Positions 60,771 through 64,000 of a stretch of 64,000 nt of DNA are shown piece by piece; within the stretch, counting starts at the first letter, position 1; every line of letters begins with the position of its first letter. The DNA lies in the NCBI RefSeq assembly GCF_002741055.1, contig NZ_CP016809.1:5124501-5188500 (forward strand), read 5' to 3'. Origin of the DNA: Paenibacillus ihbetae (lineage in GTDB: Bacteria; Bacillota; Bacilli; Paenibacillales; Paenibacillaceae). Below the pieces are notes generated by a model. That model made no database searches. It saw nothing but the letters and a program-made list of their open reading frames with translations, and was not told where the DNA came from. The translations under genes were made by a program, and so were the position numbers.

Positions 60771-60854
60771 AAATATAAAGGCGTCGATTTAAAGAAACAT
60801 CAAATGTGGGAGAGTGTTCATTGAGACTATACTGTAACGGAAGGAGGGCTACCT

Positions 60855-61334
60855 ATTAAATATAAATCAGAGAACACGATTGCCCATATCTCGTTGCATG
60901 ACTGCATCATTGCATCAACCTCAACTGAAGGGCAGAATTTATCGGTAACATTTGAGCACATAGATGTTTTATCGGATCACCCTCTTAACTACACGGGGAT
61001 GGCTATGTATTCTGGAGAAGCAACGTTAACCTTTGTGGATTTTGAAATTGTGGAGTCCATTTTATTTGATACTTCAGAAGTGAAGAATAAGAGAAGAATT
61101 GTTGTAGAAATAAATGCTCAAAAGAGGGAACTTCATTATTCTGATTTGTTAGTTGATTTTGAAGTGCTTAAGGATGAGGTACTCAATAAGGAGGGGAATT
61201 ATCTATTTCATAGATTTGATGGAACAGCTTCAAAAAAGTACAATTCTGATTTTGGATATTGGGTTATCAAATACAAGAAACTGATTATGGAATGGGACGA
61301 ATTAATAGATAAAGCGTGGTTTGAAGAAAGATAG
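60855..61334 (+). CDS. Hypothetical protein with ATT in start position
   Basis: An excellent GGAAGGAGGG (60839-60848) lies 7 nt before ATT 60855, and the frame is protein-like from there (IKYKSENTIAHISLHDCIIAS). The first standard start, TTG 60894, has no ribosome site and would remove 13 residues. The product of 159 residues is beta-rich with Asp/Glu/Lys clusters (VKNKRRIVVEINAQKRELHYS) and looks like a small immunity-type protein; no family is certain. The start may have mutated from ATG, or ATT may be used. Confidence 0.6.
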   Translation: MKYKSENTIAHISLHDCIIASTSTEGQNLSVTFEHIDVLSDHPLNYTGMAMYSGEATLTFVDFEIVESILFDTSEVKNKRRIVVEINAQKRELHYSDLLVDFEVLKDEVLNKEGNYLFHRFDGTASKKYNSDFGYWVIKYKKLIMEWDELIDKAWFEER

Positions 61335-61408
61335 GATTTTATTTCCCCCACGGAAAAAAGGCAAACTGCTTGATAAATTGAACGAAGCAGCAAGTACTGG
61401 AGGACGGC

Positions 61409-61939
61409 ATGGGAAACACGATTTCATTACCCGTAAAATTCAATGATGCAGTTGAACCAATAAGTATGTCAAATGGGTTAACCTCCGTGTTTATTGAAGT
61501 TTTAGTTATTAGCGGTTCAATACTAGCGAATACAGATCGAGAAAAAGAACTGATTATCTGGCTAGCACAAAGAGATCAGTCCGTCGTTGGAATAGGGACC
61601 GTTGGCTTTGATATCGACGAAATGCCTTGGACGGTCAATTCCTTTGCAAGTGAGAAGGATTTTATGCTGCGAACGATTTCGCATGCGGCAAAAGGCTTAG
61701 GGTGGGAGAAATTAAGCTATGAACCACATCAAGACCGGGTTGTTCATGGTTTGAAGCGATTTGGCTCCATGATTCAGGCGTTTGATCAAGAAGATGTGAA
61801 CATGGACAATTATATAGAGTGGGCAGAAATTGAAGAGGGTGATGATAACCCGACAATCCCAAGAGGTTACCCTAAATGTGAGCAACATAATATCTATTTA
61901 AGTTGCCATGGATGTATAATTTGTAATAATGGAAGTTGA
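61409..61939 (+). CDS. Hypothetical protein
   Basis: ATG 61409 after GGAGGACGGC; 176 residues. The middle has WLAQRDQSVVGIGTVGFDIDEMPW, and the C-terminus has a small Cys/His cluster (CEQHNIYLSCHGCIICNN) that may bind a metal. Such architecture occurs in uncharacterised proteins near immunity genes, but I assign no function. Same strand and spacing as its neighbours. Confidence 0.65.
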   Translation: MGNTISLPVKFNDAVEPISMSNGLTSVFIEVLVISGSILANTDREKELIIWLAQRDQSVVGIGTVGFDIDEMPWTVNSFASEKDFMLRTISHAAKGLGWEKLSYEPHQDRVVHGLKRFGSMIQAFDQEDVNMDNYIEWAEIEEGDDNPTIPRGYPKCEQHNIYLSCHGCIICNNGS

Positions 61940-61992
61940 TTGGGAGAGTAGAAGGGATTTGGAACCAAAGATAGGTGTAAGGAGTTATTTAG

Positions 61993-62505
61993 ATGCCGAC
62001 ATATGAAAATAAACAAGCGCTTATTGATGAAATTGTGAGAACCTATCATTTACTTGATCAAGAGTTCGACGCCGTGCCTAAAGATCGTGAATGCTATCGA
62101 GTTGAAGAGGTAGACCGGACTCCTCATGAAATGCTTGCCTATCAGGTAGGCTGGCTGACCTTATTATTAAGCTGGGAAAGGGATGAATTAGCTGGCCTGG
62201 AAGTGATCACCCCGTCCCCACTATATAAGTGGAATCAGTTAGGGCTGTTGTATGCGCACTTTTACGATACCTATGCCGGTAGTTCATTGCATGAACTGCG
62301 CGCGCTACTCCAACAACGCGTATTAGAGGTCTGTCAATGGATTGAGCAGCTCGAAGATGAAGAACTTTTCTCCCCAGGCACACGAAAGTGGGCTGCCACC
62401 AGCGCAAACTGGCCAATATGCAAATGGATTCATATTAATTCTGTTGCCCCGTTTAAAAGCTTTCGAACCAAAATCAGAAAATGGAAGAAAATTGTGTGCG
62501 TATAA
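61993..62505 (+). CDS. ClbS/DfsB family four-helix protein
   Basis: The 170-residue protein matches ClbS/DfsB: MPTYENKQALIDEIVRTYHL, VDRTPHEMLAYQVGWLTLLL, SPLYKWNQLGLLYAHFYDTY and a conserved KWIHINSVAPFKSFRTKIRK end. ClbS is a cyclopropane hydrolase giving colibactin resistance; other members are DinB-fold proteins of unknown role. ATG 61993 after AAGGAGTTA. Intact. Confidence 0.9.
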   Translation: MPTYENKQALIDEIVRTYHLLDQEFDAVPKDRECYRVEEVDRTPHEMLAYQVGWLTLLLSWERDELAGLEVITPSPLYKWNQLGLLYAHFYDTYAGSSLHELRALLQQRVLEVCQWIEQLEDEELFSPGTRKWAATSANWPICKWIHINSVAPFKSFRTKIRKWKKIVCV

Positions 62506-62517
62506 AGGAGAATTTCT

Positions 62518-63024
62518 ATGGTCTCAATCCAAGAAGTTGAATACGAACAAAAGTCTATCTTACGCAATCTCCTCGAATTATATAAATACGACTTTAGTGA
62601 ATTTGATCCAGAAGATGACTTGAATGCCAATGGATTATATGAATATAAATTCTTGGACCATTATTGGACGGAAGACGGAAGATACCCATTTTTCATCAAG
62701 GTCGATGATAAACTGGCAGGGTTCGCTTTAGTAAGAATGCTAGGTACTGAATTCAATCAAAACATTTATAGTATGGCCGAGTTTTTTGTCATGAAGAAAT
62801 ATCGAAAACAAAAAGTCGGACAAACCGTTGCCCAGGAGTTATTTAATCGCTTTAGGGGCATTTGGAAAGTTGCTCAAATTGAGGCGAATCGACCAGCCCA
62901 AGATTTCTGGAGAAAAACAATTGACCGTTATACAGACGGAAACTATCAGGAAATACGAGAAGAGGGTTGGGAGGGCCCTATACAAACATTCTCATCGGCA
63001 GCGCGACATAATGATAACAAATAA
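62518..63024 (+). CDS. GNAT-like acetyltransferase
   Basis: ATG 62518 after AAAGGAGA, 12 bp after the ClbS-like stop, so the two are probably cotranscribed. The 168-residue protein has GLYEYKFLDHYW, RYPFFIKVDDKLAGFALVR and AEFFVMKKYRKQKVGQTVAQ (acetyl-CoA loop), then FWRKTIDRYTDGNYQE. This is the GNAT subgroup that often accompanies small-molecule resistance genes. Confidence 0.85.
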   Translation: MVSIQEVEYEQKSILRNLLELYKYDFSEFDPEDDLNANGLYEYKFLDHYWTEDGRYPFFIKVDDKLAGFALVRMLGTEFNQNIYSMAEFFVMKKYRKQKVGQTVAQELFNRFRGIWKVAQIEANRPAQDFWRKTIDRYTDGNYQEIREEGWEGPIQTFSSAARHNDNK

Positions 63025-63036
63025 CGCATACAACAT

Positions 63037-63082
63037 AAGACCCGGCCTAAGATCAAAGCTATCTAAGGACGGGTCTTTTTCT
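63037..63082 (+). terminator. Isolated repeat arm acting as terminator
   Basis: AAGACCCGGCCTAAGATCAAAG...CTATCTAAGGACGGGTCTTTTT is the long-arm hairpin of units 1, 20 and 24, here without outer boxes and with a T run. It should terminate the preceding operon. Confidence 0.75.
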
Positions 63083-63187
63083 AATCGCCATATCGGTTTA
63101 AATTAGAGCGAGGTAAAGGCTGACTAAGCTGTAATAGCCGCGTGAATCCCAAATGTTTATCCAAAACAGTAAGAGGGAGAGGGTGTT

Positions 63188-63648
63188 TTGGAAGCGGATA
63201 TGAACCAGAAGTATGAAATCAAATTTCCCTTATCGATGTATCTTCAAGTCATTTGTTATAGTATAGTTTCATTGTTGATGTTTATGCTGGTATTCATCGT
63301 TGATTCATATTTCCTTGCGGTATTTCTATCTTTCCTGATCTTGGTTCAAGTCGGAGGAATAGCTAGCTTAATCACAAGAATGCTTAGAAGAAACGTGAGC
63401 TGGAAATTACCCCTAATAAAATTCGGATCAATCGGAAGGAAGTCTCTAAGGAAGACATTGAAAAGATCATCATCGACGATTCTTTTACACAGAGCATTGG
63501 TATCAAGCGATACGGCAAAAGGTTAATTCCAATGGATTTACATTTCAGGTTCAGGAATAAGGAAGAGACTAATCTAGAGGAATTAACAGTGTGGGCACGT
63601 GAAAATGGAATTGCTGTAATTCGCGGGAAAATATTTAGATGGGTATAG
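63188..63648 (+). pseudogene. Membrane protein, frameshifted
   Basis: TTG 63188 after GGAGAGGG begins MNQKYEIKFPLSMYLQVICY, with two helices (VICYSIVSLLMFMLVFIV; FLAVFLSFLILVQVGGIASL). The frame then becomes Arg/Ser-rich and ends at 63526. One base over, from about 63400, ITPNKIRINRKEVSKEDIEK and RFRNKEETNLEELTVWAREN continue to TAG 63648, a natural DUF-like PH-domain tail. One indel near 63395-63410 explains this. Confidence 0.65.
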
Positions 63649-63737
63649 ATATTGGGTCCGTACATACTGAAGCGCTGTACTTTTATATAGGAAAATCAGA
63701 CTAAAATAAATCATCCAGAATAGTGAGGACATAGAAG

Positions 63738-64000
63738 ATGACAAAGAAGCTATATTACGAATCAGCCTATATTCGGGAGTGGGGGACGCGAATCACGCGC
63801 AAATGGGAGCGGGAAGATGGAGCTTATCTAGTCTTGGAGGAGACGGCCTTTTATTCGCACGGCGGAGGGCAGCCGTGTGACCTGGGATGGATCGATGCCA
63901 TCCCGGTGCTGGATGTCGTTCTTGAAGAAGGAGCGATTTTGCATAAAGTGGAGCGTTTCCCTGAGAAGGAAGAGGTTCAATGTCGTTTGAATTGGGACCG
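63738..64000 (+). CDS. Alanyl-tRNA editing protein (AlaX-like), 3' truncated
   Basis: ATG 63738 begins TKKLYYESAYIREWGTRITR and continues LEETAFYSHGGGQPCDLGWI, the AlaRS/AlaX editing-domain start with the F-Y-P/S-x-G-G-G-Q-P signature. AlaX enzymes hydrolyse mischarged Ser- or Gly-tRNA(Ala). The frame is open to the window end; the zinc-binding HxxxH part is not yet reached. GC content returns to the chromosomal level, marking the right flank. Confidence 0.88.
   Translation, partial: MTKKLYYESAYIREWGTRITRKWEREDGAYLVLEETAFYSHGGGQPCDLGWIDAIPVLDVVLEEGAILHKVERFPEKEEVQCRLNWD

Overview
The window looks like a chromosomal segment of a Paenibacillus-type Firmicute. The supporting features are strong AGGAGG-type ribosome sites, a YqhG/YqhH pair, YqzE, a CUT1 sugar transporter with an LplB/YtcP-like permease pair, an OpuC-type betaine transporter with Gram-positive lipoprotein signals, and short holin-like type I toxins. 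No rRNA or tRNA gene was seen. The assignment is inference from gene content; no database was searched.

Positions 1-26.1 kb are ordinary, fairly GC-rich chromosome. They hold an alpha-mannan degradation pair (GH125, GH76), a cell-wall amidase, YqzE, two poorly known genes, YqhG/YqhH, and a class II ribonucleotide reductase (NrdJ) behind two NrdR boxes. Next come a lipoprotein and a GntR/LacI-type regulator in front of a five-gene sugar uptake and oxidation operon (two permeases, binding protein, two Gfo/Idh/MocA dehydrogenases), with matching palindromic operators and a cre-like site. A PAF-acetylhydrolase-like membrane protein and a stalk-domain protein close this part.

Positions 26.1-50.2 kb are AT-richer and carry the main discovery candidate. 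Small, unrelated, plus-strand genes (GNAT, NUDIX, GrpB, DUF1643, SRPBCC, HAD, phosphatase, methyltransferase, small membrane proteins, a type I toxin) are separated one by one by a family of about 110-170 bp imperfect palindromes, always in the same orientation. Outer boxes of type TATAAC/GTTATA, an asymmetric unpaired spacer, inner boxes of type TATTCACG/CGTGAATA and a variable inner arm give them the architecture of integron attC sites. Several stems change on both sides so that pairing is kept. No integrase lies in the window. The region is therefore best described as an integron-like gene-cassette array without a visible recombinase, or a related structured repeat system. Many cassettes are decayed by one-base indels, stops, lost start codons or truncations.

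The array is interrupted by blocks without repeats: a MerR regulator with a membrane protein (38 kb), an NAD(P)H oxidoreductase/saccharopine-dehydrogenase-like pair with a divergent HxlR regulator (41.7-43.9 kb), and an ankyrin plus SMI1-like pair (44-45.6 kb). From 50 to 63.7 kb come single small genes with only relics of the repeat, a complete OpuC operon, and a TetR/DHA2 efflux pair with palindromic operators. The window ends inside an alanyl-tRNA editing (AlaX-like) gene.
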